A stretch of DNA of 64,000 bases, taken from assembly GCA_963748295.1 (NCBI GenBank), contig CAVVIH010000008.1:558001-622000 (forward strand). The letters are read 5' to 3'. Of this stretch, positions 16,645 to 26,299 are shown piece after piece. Under the pieces are notes generated by a model. The model had not been told where the DNA came from and did no database searches. It saw nothing but the letters and a program-made list of their open reading frames with translations. Both the position numbers and the translations under genes were made by a program. This DNA comes from CAVVIH01 sp963748295. GTDB taxonomy: Bacteria; Acidobacteriota; Vicinamibacteria; Vicinamibacterales; 2-12-FULL-66-21. The first letter of the stretch is position 1; each line of letters begins with the position of its first letter.

Positions 16645-17803
16645 AGAACCGTGCATACGTCTCGACCCCCATCAACGCATCGTTGGGATACAGGTGATCG
16701 ACGTTCTCGCGCGTGACAATCTGGTGCTTGACGAACATCGCCGGGGCGACGGGACGGCGGCCGAGGATCTCGAGCGCCAGCCGGATCAACCCGTCGCCAT
16801 AGCGCTCGGGAAAATAGCCAACCGAGGCGATCAGCGGGGTGCGCGGCTCGCGCAGCTCCGCGCGCGCGTCCGGCTCCGCATTCTGGCCGACGATCGCGCA
16901 GTGCTCGCTGCGTCCGCTCTCCTGGAACGCGCGGGCGGCGCCGAGCGCGCTCGGATCGTTGGCGGCCCCCACCAGGATCTGTTTGGCCTTCGTCTCGCGA
17001 AGGTGCTTGCGGACTCGCTCGAGCGCGGGCTTGAACTGGCCGTCCGCATCGATCGACACGACCGGCCAGGCCGCCGCTTCGTGGATCACCTCGCGGATGC
17101 CGGCAACGACCCCGCGCCCTCTCGCCGCCGGCAGCGACCCCGCGCGCCCGATTTCGAGCAGCAGGATTTCCGCATGGCCGGTCCAGTGCTGTTTCGCCCA
17201 GCGCGCCAGGTGCCGCCCGGCGAGCAGCCCCGCTTCGTAGTTGTTCGCACCAAAGTAGGTGGCCCCCGGGTGAGGAATGTCGATGGCAATCATCGGAATG
17301 CCCGCCTGGTGATACGCAGAGGCGATGGCGGGGGCGACGGCTTCGTCGGTCTGGAACTCGATGACCAGATCGACACGCTCACGAATGAGCAGTTCGGCGT
17401 TCTTGATCGCGATCTTCGGCAGATAGCGGTTGTCGACGACGATCAGCTCGACCTGGGTGCGCTCGGCGGCCCGAATCAGCCCGTTGTGGACTTCCCGCGC
17501 GAACGAACTGTCCTGGCCCTGTGCCGCATAGCCGATGCGGTACCTCTTGCGGCGCCGGATCTCGGCCGTCAGGCGGTAGCGGTTGTTCTCGACTTTCTCG
17601 ATGAATCCGCAATGCCGCAGCGTGTAAAGCAGGCGGAAACACATGCCCTTGCCGAAGCCGGTGCGGGTCATCACGTCTCGCAGGCGTAGCGTCTCTCCGG
17701 GATGCTGGAAGGACCAGAGGATCTCGGATGCGTGCACCAGCGACTTGACCAGATAGAGGTCCGGCACCCCCGGAGGCGTCTTGTCATCCGGCTCGTTGGC
17801 CAT
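16643..17803 (-). CDS. IclR-type winged helix fused to a sugar-binding-protein domain (regulator)
   Basis: 386 residues from ATG 17803. Residues 12-75 are an IclR/MarR-like winged helix (LYLVKSLVHASEILWSFQ, TLRLRDVMTRTGFGKGMCFRLL, GFIEKVENNRYRL). Residues about 90-380 are a type I periplasmic-binding-protein fold as in LacI effectors (VDLVIEFQTDE, AGIPMIAIDIPHPGATYFGANNYEAGLLAGRHLA, VGAANDPSALGAARAF). It has no signal peptide. LacI proteins join this effector fold to a LacI-type HTH; here it carries an IclR-type one. It is divergent from the rhamnose aldolase gene, so it is probably the sugar-responsive regulator of the locus, as inferred from position. Confidence 0.8.
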   Translation of the reverse strand: MANEPDDKTPPGVPDLYLVKSLVHASEILWSFQHPGETLRLRDVMTRTGFGKGMCFRLLYTLRHCGFIEKVENNRYRLTAEIRRRKRYRIGYAAQGQDSSFAREVHNGLIRAAERTQVELIVVDNRYLPKIAIKNAELLIRERVDLVIEFQTDEAVAPAIASAYHQAGIPMIAIDIPHPGATYFGANNYEAGLLAGRHLARWAKQHWTGHAEILLLEIGRAGSLPAARGRGVVAGIREVIHEAAAWPVVSIDADGQFKPALERVRKHLRETKAKQILVGAANDPSALGAARAFQESGRSEHCAIVGQNAEPDARAELREPRTPLIASVGYFPERYGDGLIRLALEILGRRPVAPAMFVKHQIVTRENVDHLYPNDALMGVETYARF

Positions 17804-17933
17804 CGCGGCGTTTTGTATCGCACAACATCGGTTCGACGCAAGCACTCCTTGGAACGGCATTCGTTCCGCGTAAATAGCTGAAAAAACCAAGGCAGTGTCG
17901 GCTATGGGGAGGAATAAGGCCCGGCGAAAGTTC

Positions 17934-17943
17934 TCACATGTGA
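17934..17943. promoter_or_regulatory. Candidate operator TCACATGTGA
   Basis: A perfect 10-base palindrome in the 205-base divergent region between the regulator and the rhamnose aldolase gene, within AGTTCTCACATGTGAACC. A matching TCACATGA occurs at 16556-16563, ahead of the permease. Two related sites flanking the regulator's transcription unit suggest that it binds both. Evidence is position and symmetry only. Confidence 0.4.
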
Positions 17944-18008
17944 ACCGCCGCCAACAAAACGTCCCCCGCTTGCGGTCACGGGGCACCGGGTGAAGCCTAA
18001 GCGTCGCC

Positions 18009-20120
18009 GTGAAGGATCTGAGGGCAGCGCCTGCCTCCGCCGAACGTCTGGCCGACCTGTGGACTGACGCCGCAGCCGCCGGACTGACCGAGGCGGAGCT
18101 GCTTCGTTACCGCTCGAACCTGCTCGGCTCCGACCTGCGGATTACGAACTTCGGCGGCGGCAACACCTCCGCAAAAGTAACGGAGCAGGACCCGCTCACA
18201 GGCGAGCCGGTCGACGTGCTGTGGGTCAAGGGCTCGGGCGGCGACCTTGGATCGGCGACGCTCGACGGCTTCGCGTCGCTGTATCTCGACAAGCTGACCG
18301 CGCTCGAGTCGCGCTACGAGGGACGCCAGCACGACGATGCGATGCCGGCGTTCTTTCCGCACTGCACGTTCAACCTCAACCCCCGCGCCGCCAGCATCGA
18401 CACGCCCCTTCACGCGTTCATCCCGCATCGCCACATCGATCACATGCACGCCGACGCGCTGATCGCGATTGCCGCGGCGCGCGGAGGCGAGCGGCTGATG
18501 ACTCAGATCTTCGGCGGGGAGCTCGCGTGGATTCCGTGGCAGCGGCCGGGGTTCGATTTGGGCCTCCAGGTGGGCCGTGCGGCGCTCGGCGATCCCAACC
18601 TCCAGGGATTGATTCTGGGCGGGCACGGCTCCATCACCTGGGGTCCGACGTCCCGCGCGTGCTACCGGACGACGCTGCGGGTCATCCAGAAGGCGGCGGA
18701 CTGGCTCGACCTCAACGCGAAGCCGGCGCCGTTCGGTCCGACTGTGGTTCCGGCGCTCGATCCGGGCGCGCGCCGGGCGCTTCTGGTGCAGGTCGCGCCG
18801 GTGCTTCGGGGGCTTCTGAGCCCGCTATCGCCGAAAGTGATGCACGCCGCGGACTCGGAGGCGGTCCTCGAGTTCGCCGGCAGCGCCCGATGCGAGGAGC
18901 TGGCGCGGCTCGGCACGACGTGCCCGGATCACTTCCTGCGGACGCGCGTGCGTCCGCTGTTCGTGCCATTCGTGCCCGATCGCGAAACCGCCGCGGATCT
19001 CCTCGCCCGATTGCCCGGCCTCGTGGAGCAATACCGCGACGAGTACACCGCCTACTACCAGCGCTGCCGGCGTGCCGATTCGCCGCCGATGCGCGACCCG
19101 TACCCGGTCATCGTGCTGATTCCGGGCCTCGGCCTGTTGTCGTTTCAGAAAGACAAGGCGACCGCGCGCGTTGCCGCGGAGTTCTACGAGAGCACCATCC
19201 GCATCATGCGATGGGCCGAAGGCGTGGACGCATACGCGCCGATCGGCGAGCAGGAGGCGTTCGACATCGAGTACTGGTCGCTGGAGGAAGCGAAGCTGCG
19301 GCGCCTGCCGCCGGCAAAGAGTCTCGAAGGACGAATCGCGTTGGTGACGGGCGGCGGCGGCGGCATCGGCCGGGCGACCGCGGCGCGTCTGCTGTCCGAA
19401 GGTGCAGCGGTGGTTCTCGCCGATATCGACGACACGGCGGTAGAGCGTGCGCAGGAAGAGTTGCGCGACTCGTTCGGCGGCGACCGTATCAGAGCGGTTG
19501 CCTGCGACGTGACGAGTGAACGATCCGTCGGCGACGCCGCCGCGGCCGCGGTCCAGCACTTCGGCGGGCTCGACATCCTCGTCTCGAACGCCGGCATCGC
19601 CTCCGCATCGCCGGTGGACGAAACCTCACTGGCGACATGGCAGCGCAACATCGACGTGCTGACCACCGGCTACTTCCTCGTCTCGCGGGAAGCCTTCCGG
19701 ATCATGAAGGCCCAGCGGCGCGGTGGCGCGGTCGTCTTCGTCGGGAGCAAGAACGCCCTCGTTGCCTCCCCCGGCGCAGCGGCGTATTGCACGGCGAAGG
19801 CGGCCGCCCTTCACCTCGCGCGCTGTCTCGCCCTCGAGGGCGCTCCTCATGCGATTCGCGTCAACGTGGTCAATCCCGACGCGGTGATTCGCGGCTCGCG
19901 CATCTGGAGCGGCGCGTGGCGAAGCGAGCGGGCCGCCAGCAACCAGATCGCGGAGGAGGACGTCGAGGCCTTCTACCGCGACCGCAGTCTGCTCAAGCGC
20001 AGCGTGTTTCCCGAGGACGTCGCGGAGGCGGTCCTGTTCTTCGCGTCGGATCGCTCGGGCAAGTCAACGGGAAACATCCTCAACGTCGACGCCGGCAACG
20101 TGACGGCGTTCACACGGTAG
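18009..20120 (+). CDS. rhaD: Bifunctional rhamnulose-1-phosphate aldolase / short-chain dehydrogenase
   Basis: 703 residues from GTG 18009. The N-terminal 420 residues are a class II aldolase (ITNFGGGNTSAKV, zinc-ligand block HRHIDHMHADAL, GHGSITWG). The C-terminal 270 residues are a short-chain dehydrogenase (ALVTGGGGGIGRATA nucleotide loop, NAGIASASPVDE, YCTAKAAALHLAR with the catalytic Tyr and Lys). This known fusion cleaves L-rhamnulose-1-phosphate to dihydroxyacetone phosphate and L-lactaldehyde and oxidises the latter to L-lactate. It is the first gene of the plus-strand rhamnose block and is six bases from rhaI. Confidence 0.93.
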   Translation: MKDLRAAPASAERLADLWTDAAAAGLTEAELLRYRSNLLGSDLRITNFGGGNTSAKVTEQDPLTGEPVDVLWVKGSGGDLGSATLDGFASLYLDKLTALESRYEGRQHDDAMPAFFPHCTFNLNPRAASIDTPLHAFIPHRHIDHMHADALIAIAAARGGERLMTQIFGGELAWIPWQRPGFDLGLQVGRAALGDPNLQGLILGGHGSITWGPTSRACYRTTLRVIQKAADWLDLNAKPAPFGPTVVPALDPGARRALLVQVAPVLRGLLSPLSPKVMHAADSEAVLEFAGSARCEELARLGTTCPDHFLRTRVRPLFVPFVPDRETAADLLARLPGLVEQYRDEYTAYYQRCRRADSPPMRDPYPVIVLIPGLGLLSFQKDKATARVAAEFYESTIRIMRWAEGVDAYAPIGEQEAFDIEYWSLEEAKLRRLPPAKSLEGRIALVTGGGGGIGRATAARLLSEGAAVVLADIDDTAVERAQEELRDSFGGDRIRAVACDVTSERSVGDAAAAAVQHFGGLDILVSNAGIASASPVDETSLATWQRNIDVLTTGYFLVSREAFRIMKAQRRGGAVVFVGSKNALVASPGAAAYCTAKAAALHLARCLALEGAPHAIRVNVVNPDAVIRGSRIWSGAWRSERAASNQIAEEDVEAFYRDRSLLKRSVFPEDVAEAVLFFASDRSGKSTGNILNVDAGNVTAFTR

Positions 20121-20126
20121 GAACAC

Positions 20127-21449
20127 ATGGATCATTCGAGCAAGGGCCCGTCCGGAATCTCGCCGCTCAGTGCCGATCGCATCGGCGAGCACAACGACAA
20201 TCGGCGTGCGGCGATCGAGGAAGACTATTCGCACCTCGAGATCCGCCTGGCACGGCGCGGCGTCGAGATCGAGACGCTGACCACGGCGGCGATGGAGTTC
20301 GGCGTCGCGCTGCCGTCGTGGGCGCTGACCGCCGGCGGCACGCGCTTCGGCCGCTTCCAGGTCGCCGGCGAGCCGCGCACGATCATCGAGAAGCTGGAAG
20401 ACTGCGCGGCCATCAACGCGCTGGTCCGCGTGACGCCGGCGGTGTCGATTCACATTCCGTGGGACCGCCCCGACTGTCCTTCGGAACTGGCCGCATTTGC
20501 CGCGTCGTGCGGACTCCGGTTCGACTCGACGAACTCCAACACCTTCCAGGATCATCCCGGACAAGAGCACTCGTACCGCTTCGGCAGCCTGACGCATACC
20601 GACCCGGCGGTCCGCCGCCAGGCGATCGACCACAACATCGAGTGCCTCGCACTCGGGGCGGAGCTGGGAGCGGACGCCCACACCGTGTGGATCGGCGACG
20701 GCGCGAACTATCCGGGCCAGGTGCATGCCCGCGGCGCGCTCGACCGATACCTGGACAGCGTTGCCGACATCTACTCGGCGCTGCCGGGCAACTGCCGACT
20801 CTTTCTCGAACACAAGCTCTACGAGCCGGCGTTCTACGCCACGGTCATCAGCGACTGGGGCACGAGCTACATCTGCGCCCAGACGCTCGGCGAGCGGGCG
20901 TTCTCGCTCGTCGATCTCGGCCACCACGCGCCGAACGTCAACATCGAGCAGATCGTCGCGCGCCTCATTCAGCTCGGAAAGCTCGGCGGCCTGCACTTCA
21001 ACGACAGCAAGTACGGAGACGACGACCTCGACGCCGGATCGATCAAGCCGTTCCAGCTCTTCCTCGTGTTCAACGAGCTGGTCGACGCATCGAACGACCC
21101 GTCGGTCCGCGCCTTCCGCCCGGCATACATGCTCGATCAGTCGCACGCCGTGACCGATCCGGCGGAGTCGCTGATGACGAGCGCCATCGAGCTCGTGCGC
21201 GCGTACGTGCAGGCGCAACTGGTCGACCGCGCCGCGCTTGCGCACTATCAGGAACGCAACGACGCGCTGATGGCGCTGCAGGTGCTGAAAGACGCCTTTA
21301 CATGCGACGTCTCGCCGCTTCTGGCGATGGCGCGCAGCCGCGCGGGCGGCGCCATCGATCCGGTGGCCGCGTTCCGCGAGGCGCGATATCGGGAGGCGAA
21401 GGGGAAGGAACGCCACGAACAGATACGGCAGACCGCACGCGCGCTGTGA
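20127..21449 (+). CDS. rhaI: L-rhamnose isomerase (rhizobial RhaI type)
   Basis: 440 residues, a TIM-barrel isomerase of the Rhizobium/Pseudomonas type and not the E. coli RhaA type. Signatures are VSIHIPWDRPD, LRFDSTNSNTFQDH, HTVWIGDGANYPGQ, CRLFLEHKLYEPAFY with the metal-binding Glu, LGHHAPNVNIEQIV and GGLHFNDSKYGDDDLDAGS. It converts L-rhamnose to L-rhamnulose. It starts six bases after rhaD. The last codons run into a 28-base tandem repeat. Confidence 0.93.
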   Translation: MDHSSKGPSGISPLSADRIGEHNDNRRAAIEEDYSHLEIRLARRGVEIETLTTAAMEFGVALPSWALTAGGTRFGRFQVAGEPRTIIEKLEDCAAINALVRVTPAVSIHIPWDRPDCPSELAAFAASCGLRFDSTNSNTFQDHPGQEHSYRFGSLTHTDPAVRRQAIDHNIECLALGAELGADAHTVWIGDGANYPGQVHARGALDRYLDSVADIYSALPGNCRLFLEHKLYEPAFYATVISDWGTSYICAQTLGERAFSLVDLGHHAPNVNIEQIVARLIQLGKLGGLHFNDSKYGDDDLDAGSIKPFQLFLVFNELVDASNDPSVRAFRPAYMLDQSHAVTDPAESLMTSAIELVRAYVQAQLVDRAALAHYQERNDALMALQVLKDAFTCDVSPLLAMARSRAGGAIDPVAAFREARYREAKGKERHEQIRQTARAL

Positions 21450-21519
21450 CGCGCGAATGATGGGACGCGCGGTGTGACGCGCGACAGATGCGACGCGCGT
21501 TGTGACGCGCGACAGATGG
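21445..21519. repeat. 28-base tandem repeat, 2.7 copies
   Basis: Units begin at 21445, 21473 and 21501. Each starts TGTGACGCGCGA and contains GACGCGCG. The second and third share TGTGACGCGCGACAGATG exactly. The array begins inside the last codon of rhaI (including its TGA) and ends at the ribosome binding site of the TonB receptor gene. Partial units suggest slippage duplication of the intergenic segment. Confidence 0.85.
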
Positions 21520-21530
21520 AGGAGGAGCGC

Positions 21531-24500
21531 ATGCGTCCAGGGTTTTATCTGAAGCTCGTGCTTCTGTGCTTCCTGACGGCAACTGCCGTACACGCACAGG
21601 AGTCACGCGGCACGATTACAGGCACGGTCGTCGACAGCAGCAAGGCGGTCATCCCGGGTGCTACTGTCACGGTCACCAACGTGGAGCGGAACACCAGCGT
21701 CACCGCGATCACGAACAGCGAGGGCTTCTTCCAGGTTCCCTATCTGATCTCCGGCTCCTACAAGATCACCGTGGAGCTCGCGGGATTCAAAAAGCTGGTC
21801 CGCGAGGGCATCCAGGTCAGCGTGGACGATCGGCTGCGGCTCGAGCTGCCGCTCGAGGTCGGCGGCGCCGAAGAAGCGATCACGGTGACCGCTGAAACGC
21901 CGCTCCTCGAAACCACCAGCGGCTCGCTCGGCCAGGTGGTCGACGCGCGCCGCGTCGCCGAGCTGCCCATCCCGCACGGCGATCCGTATGCGCTCATCGG
22001 CCTCGCCGCCGGCACCTCCTTCATGCGCTCGTCCCGCCTCGATCGTCCCTTCGAGCCCACCCACATCGTCGGCTACGCGATGAACGGCGTGCGCTCGAAC
22101 CGCAGTGACGTGACGATCGACGGCCTGCCGAGCACCTCCACCGCGAACCCGGGAGAGGTCACCGCGTCGTTCGTGCCGCCGCAGGGCCTGGTCCAGGAGT
22201 TCAAGGTACAGACGGCGACGTTCGACGCCAGCCTCGGCAACACCGAAGGCGGCGTGACCAACCTCGTGTTGAAGTCCGGAACCAACAAGTTCTCGGGCGA
22301 GGCTTACCTCGTCAAGACGCCCGAGGGTCTGTGGGCCAACGACTTCTTCGCCAACGCCAACGACATTCCGCTCGCCGACTTCCGCTACACGCGGTGGTCG
22401 GCCGTCGCCGGCGGTCCGGTCGTAATCCCCGGCCTCTACAACGGGCGGAACAAGACGTTCTTCATCTACGGCTACGAGACGCTTCCCGAGGCGCGGCCGC
22501 GAAACAACGGCACGCCGACGGTCCCGTCGGAGAAGATGCGCAACGGCGACTTCTCTGAGCTGCTGGCGCTCGGTTCCCAATACCAGATCTTCAACCCGTT
22601 CACTCGCCGGCGCGATTGGCGGCGGCCGCTTCCAGCAGGACCCGTTCCCCAACAACGTGATTCCGCGCGAGCTGATGAATCCGGTCGCGCTGCAGGTGCT
22701 CGAGTACATCGGCCATCCGAGAACGGCTGGCAATGCCGACGGCACGAACAACTACCAGCGTCCGGAAATGAAAGAGGAGACCGAGTACGCATCGAACACC
22801 GTTCGCGTCGACCATGTGCTCACCGACGCGCAGCGGGTCTACGGACGCGTCAGCTGGTTCGATCGCAACAGCAACTACAACAACTACTTCGACAACATCT
22901 CGACCGGCCAGTGGTTCCGCTTCGAGTCGCGTCAGGCCGTGTTCGATCACGTCTGGACGATGACGCCGAGCATGGTCATGAACGTGCGGTATGGCTACGA
23001 CCGGTTCCTGCGCGGCGATCAGGGCAACCCGGGCAACTTCGGGATGGATCTGACCACGCTCGGCTTTCCCTCGTCCTACAACGGCTTGATCCCCGACAAC
23101 ATCCGCAAGTTCCCGCGCTTCGACATCCCCGGCTATCAGGGCACCGCGGTGGCGGGCGAGGATCGCTTCACCGAGAACCAGACGTTCATCGCGTCGATCA
23201 CCAAGACGATGGGCGCGCACGCCATCCGAAGCGGCGCCGAATGGCGGCAGTACCGCGAGAAGAGCGTGTTCTCGGCAAACGCCCAGACCGGCCAGTTCGC
23301 GTTCGGCACGACCTGGACGCGCGGACCGCTCGACAACTCCGCCGGCTCGCCGAATTCGCTCGGCCAGTCGTTTGCCGCATTCCTCCTCGGCCTGCCCGAG
23401 AACACCAGTTTCGTCGCCAGGGACAACGGCTATGACGAGCACTCGAATACGACCGGGCTCTTCATCCAGGACGACTGGCGCATCAACGACAAGCTGACCC
23501 TGAACGTCGGCCTGCGCTACGAGTTCGAAGGCGCGCTCGTGGAGGCGACGAACAACAGCGTGCGTGGCTTCGACGACGCTGTCGCGCAGCCGATGGAAGC
23601 CGCGGCGCGCGCCGCGCTCAACGAGGCCCAGACCGGCATACCCCGCTCGAGCTTCAACGTGCGCGGCGGCCTGACCTTCGCCGGCGTGAACGGACAGCCC
23701 GAGGCGCTCTACGACACTCCCAAAAATCAGATCATGCCGCGCGTCGGGTTTGCCTATTCGATTACCGAGCGCACCGTCCTGCGCGGCGGCTACGGGATCT
23801 TCTACGGGTTCCTCGGCCAGCGGCGCGGCGACATCATCCGCAGCGGCTTCACGCAGAACACGCCGCTCAACGTCTCGCTCGACAACGGCCTGACGTTCAT
23901 CGAGACGCTGTCGAACCCGTTCCAGGGAGGCATTCTCGAGCCGGTCGGTGCGGCGCGCGGAATCGAAACCTCGCTGGGCCAGGCCGTCACTTACTTCGAC
24001 GGCGATCCGCAGGCATCGCGGATGCAGCGATGGCAGGTCGGCGTGCAGCGGGAGCTCGGAAGAAACTGGGTGGCCGAAATCCGGTACGTCGGGAACTTCG
24101 GTTCGCAGATCCCGACGACCCGGAACCTGAACTCGACGCCCAACGAGTTCCTGAGCACCAGCCCGATTCGCGACACCAACACCATCAACTTCCTCGGCGC
24201 CGCCGTGCCGAATCCGTTCGTCGGCCTGATGCCGGCGACAGCGGCCGCGACCTGGCGCGCCACCACCATCGCGCGCGAACGGTTGCTGCGGCCGTACCCG
24301 CACTTCGACACCGTGAACACGACGACCAACGAAGGAAAGTCCTGGTACAACGCGATGCAGGTGCGGGTCGACCGCCGCTTCGCCAATGGCTACACCATTG
24401 GCATCAACTACACCTACTCGCGATTCGAAGAGGCGACCGAGTTCCTCAACGGTGCGGATCCCGGCCCGTGGAGAGGCATCTCGAGCGAAGACACGCCGCA

Positions 24501-25029
24501 TCGGCTCGCCATCAGCTCGCTCGTCGAGCTGCCATTCGGCAGAGGCCGCCGGTTCGCGTCCGACGCCTCTCCTGTCGTGGATGTGTTCATCGGCGGCTGG
24601 CAGTTCGGGGCGATCTACGCATACCAGAGCGGCCAGCCGCTCACCTGGGGCAACATTCTCTTTACCGGCAACACCGACGACATCGACCTGCCCAGCAGCG
24701 AGCGGACGCTCGCCCGCTGGTTCAACACTGACGCCGGGTTCAACAAGACCACCGCGCAGCAGCTCGCGTCGAACGTGCGGACCTTCCCGCTCCGGCTCGA
24801 CAACGTGCGCCGGCAGGAAATCAACAACATCGATCTGTCCGTGATCAAGAACACGGCAATCGGCCGGACGACGCTGCAGTTGCGCATGGAAGCGCTGAAC
24901 GCGTTCAACCATCCGTACTTCCCGGCGGCGAACGTCACGCCGACCGCGGCGGCATTCGGCCAGATCAGCGCATCGACGCAGGACAACTATCCTCGCCGCG
25001 TGCAGGTGATGGTGAAGTTCCTCTTCTGA
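21531..25029 (+). CDS. TonB-dependent oligosaccharide receptor with carboxypeptidase-regulatory-like N-domain, frameshifted
   Basis: About 1165 residues if one extra base near 22612 is ignored; the raw frame runs from 21531 to beyond the shift and a second frame resumes at IGGGRFQQDPFP and ends at 25029. ATG 21531 follows GGAGGAG. The signal peptide is LVLLCFLTATAVHAQ. A beta-sandwich (GTITGTVVDSSKAVIPGATVTVTN) precedes the plug (GYAMNGVRSNRSDVTIDG) and a long barrel ending in aromatic VQVMVKFLF. Such SusC-like receptors import oligosaccharides across the outer membrane in Acidobacteria. Its place between RhaI and the pectin lyase suggests rhamnogalacturonan fragments as ligand. No SusD partner is seen. 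Confidence 0.85.
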
Positions 25030-25033
25030 CGTC

Positions 25034-26299
25034 GTGAGATCCATGCAGAGGGCCGCCGGCGCAATTCGTCCACGCGCGGGCGTCCTCTGCATGACTTGCG
25101 CGATTGCCGGCGTTCTTCTGTCGGCCGGCGCGTCGTCGGTCTCCGAAGAACCGCCGCGCGAATGGATCGACCGCGCCACCGGACATCGCATCGTCCGGCT
25201 CTCCGACCGTGCGGGCCTCGCCAGTCTCTACTTCCATCAGAATCCGTACACGGCCAGCGGCGACAAGATGGTCGTCGCGTCGCCGGACGGTCTGTGGACG
25301 ATCGATCTCGCGACCCGCGCGAACAAACCGCTCGTCCAGGGTCGTGCAAGTCACCTGGTCGTCGGCCGCAACACGCGAAAGGCGTTCTACATCCAGAACG
25401 ACACCGTGCTCGAGACCAGCCTGGACACGGGCGATACGAGAAAGATTCTGCAGCATCCCCGGATTCGTACGGGATCGGGGTTCGGCATCAGCGCCGACGA
25501 GAAGTTTCTCGCCGGGAGTTTCGTGACCGAAGATCGCCCGGCATCCGACGCGGGCGGCGCCGCCGCGACTCCTCAGCGTCCGTCGAACCCGCAAGCGACG
25601 CCCCCGCCGACAGCCTCCAGCCTCGAGAGTCGATGGGCGGCGCGGCTGCCGATGGCCATCTATACGCTCGAGATCGCGACCGGAACGCTGCGCATCGTCT
25701 ACGAGGCGAACGACTGGCTGAACCACGTGGTAATGTCGCCCACGGATCCGGGGCTGATCATGTATTGCCACGAAGGACCGTGGCACAAGGTCGATCGCAT
25801 CTGGACGATCCGGACCGACGGTTCGAACCGGCGATTGATGCACGAGCGGACGATGGACATGGAGATCGCCGGCCACGAGTTCTTCAGCGCCGATGGCAGG
25901 ACCATCTGGTACGACCTGCAGACACCAAAGTCGAAGGTCTTCTGGCTCGCCGGGGTCGAGATCGGTTCAGGACTGCGCACGCGCTATCCGGTGCCGCGCG
26001 AGGAATGGTCGGTGCACTTCAACATCTCGCCCGACGGAAAGCTGTTTGCGGGCGACGGGGGCGGGCCCAACAGCGTCGCGGCGCCCGGCAACGGCCAATC
26101 GATCTATCTCTTCACCCCGACCGCTGACGGCAAGCTCGCCGCCCGGCGACTCGTCGATCTGTCCGCGCACGACTACCAGCTGGAGCCCAACGTGACGTTC
26201 ACGCCGGATCAGAAATCGATTGTCTTCCGCTCGAATATGCACGGCGCGACGCACACGTATGCCGTGGAGATCGCGCCGTCCTCGACCGACAGGAGATGA
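25034..26299 (+). CDS. Oligogalacturonate lyase (PL22-like)
   Basis: 421 residues from GTG 25034; an ATG at 25043 is an alternative. The N-terminus carries a signal sequence (AGVLCMTCAIAGVLLSAGASS). The mature part is a seven-bladed propeller typical of oligogalacturonate lyases: GHRIVRLSDR, PYTASGDKMVVAS, LIMYCHEGPWHKVDRIWTI and EIAGHEFFSADGRTIWYD, with the conserved His residues that bind metal and act in catalysis. It cleaves unsaturated or saturated digalacturonate by beta-elimination. A Pro/Ala-rich insert lies around residues 175-200. The signal suggests a periplasmic site of action. Its stop overlaps the GH51 start. Confidence 0.85.
   Translation: MRSMQRAAGAIRPRAGVLCMTCAIAGVLLSAGASSVSEEPPREWIDRATGHRIVRLSDRAGLASLYFHQNPYTASGDKMVVASPDGLWTIDLATRANKPLVQGRASHLVVGRNTRKAFYIQNDTVLETSLDTGDTRKILQHPRIRTGSGFGISADEKFLAGSFVTEDRPASDAGGAAATPQRPSNPQATPPPTASSLESRWAARLPMAIYTLEIATGTLRIVYEANDWLNHVVMSPTDPGLIMYCHEGPWHKVDRIWTIRTDGSNRRLMHERTMDMEIAGHEFFSADGRTIWYDLQTPKSKVFWLAGVEIGSGLRTRYPVPREEWSVHFNISPDGKLFAGDGGGPNSVAAPGNGQSIYLFTPTADGKLAARRLVDLSAHDYQLEPNVTFTPDQKSIVFRSNMHGATHTYAVEIAPSSTDRR

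Noticed and set aside
21445..21519. CRISPR-like array
   Set aside because: The units are contiguous with no unique spacers, number fewer than three and have no cas genes nearby.
22600..25191. An 863-codon open frame on the minus strand opposite the TonB receptor
   Set aside because: It is a GC-driven antisense frame. It has no domain-like features, and the plus strand carries a recognisable beta-barrel receptor.
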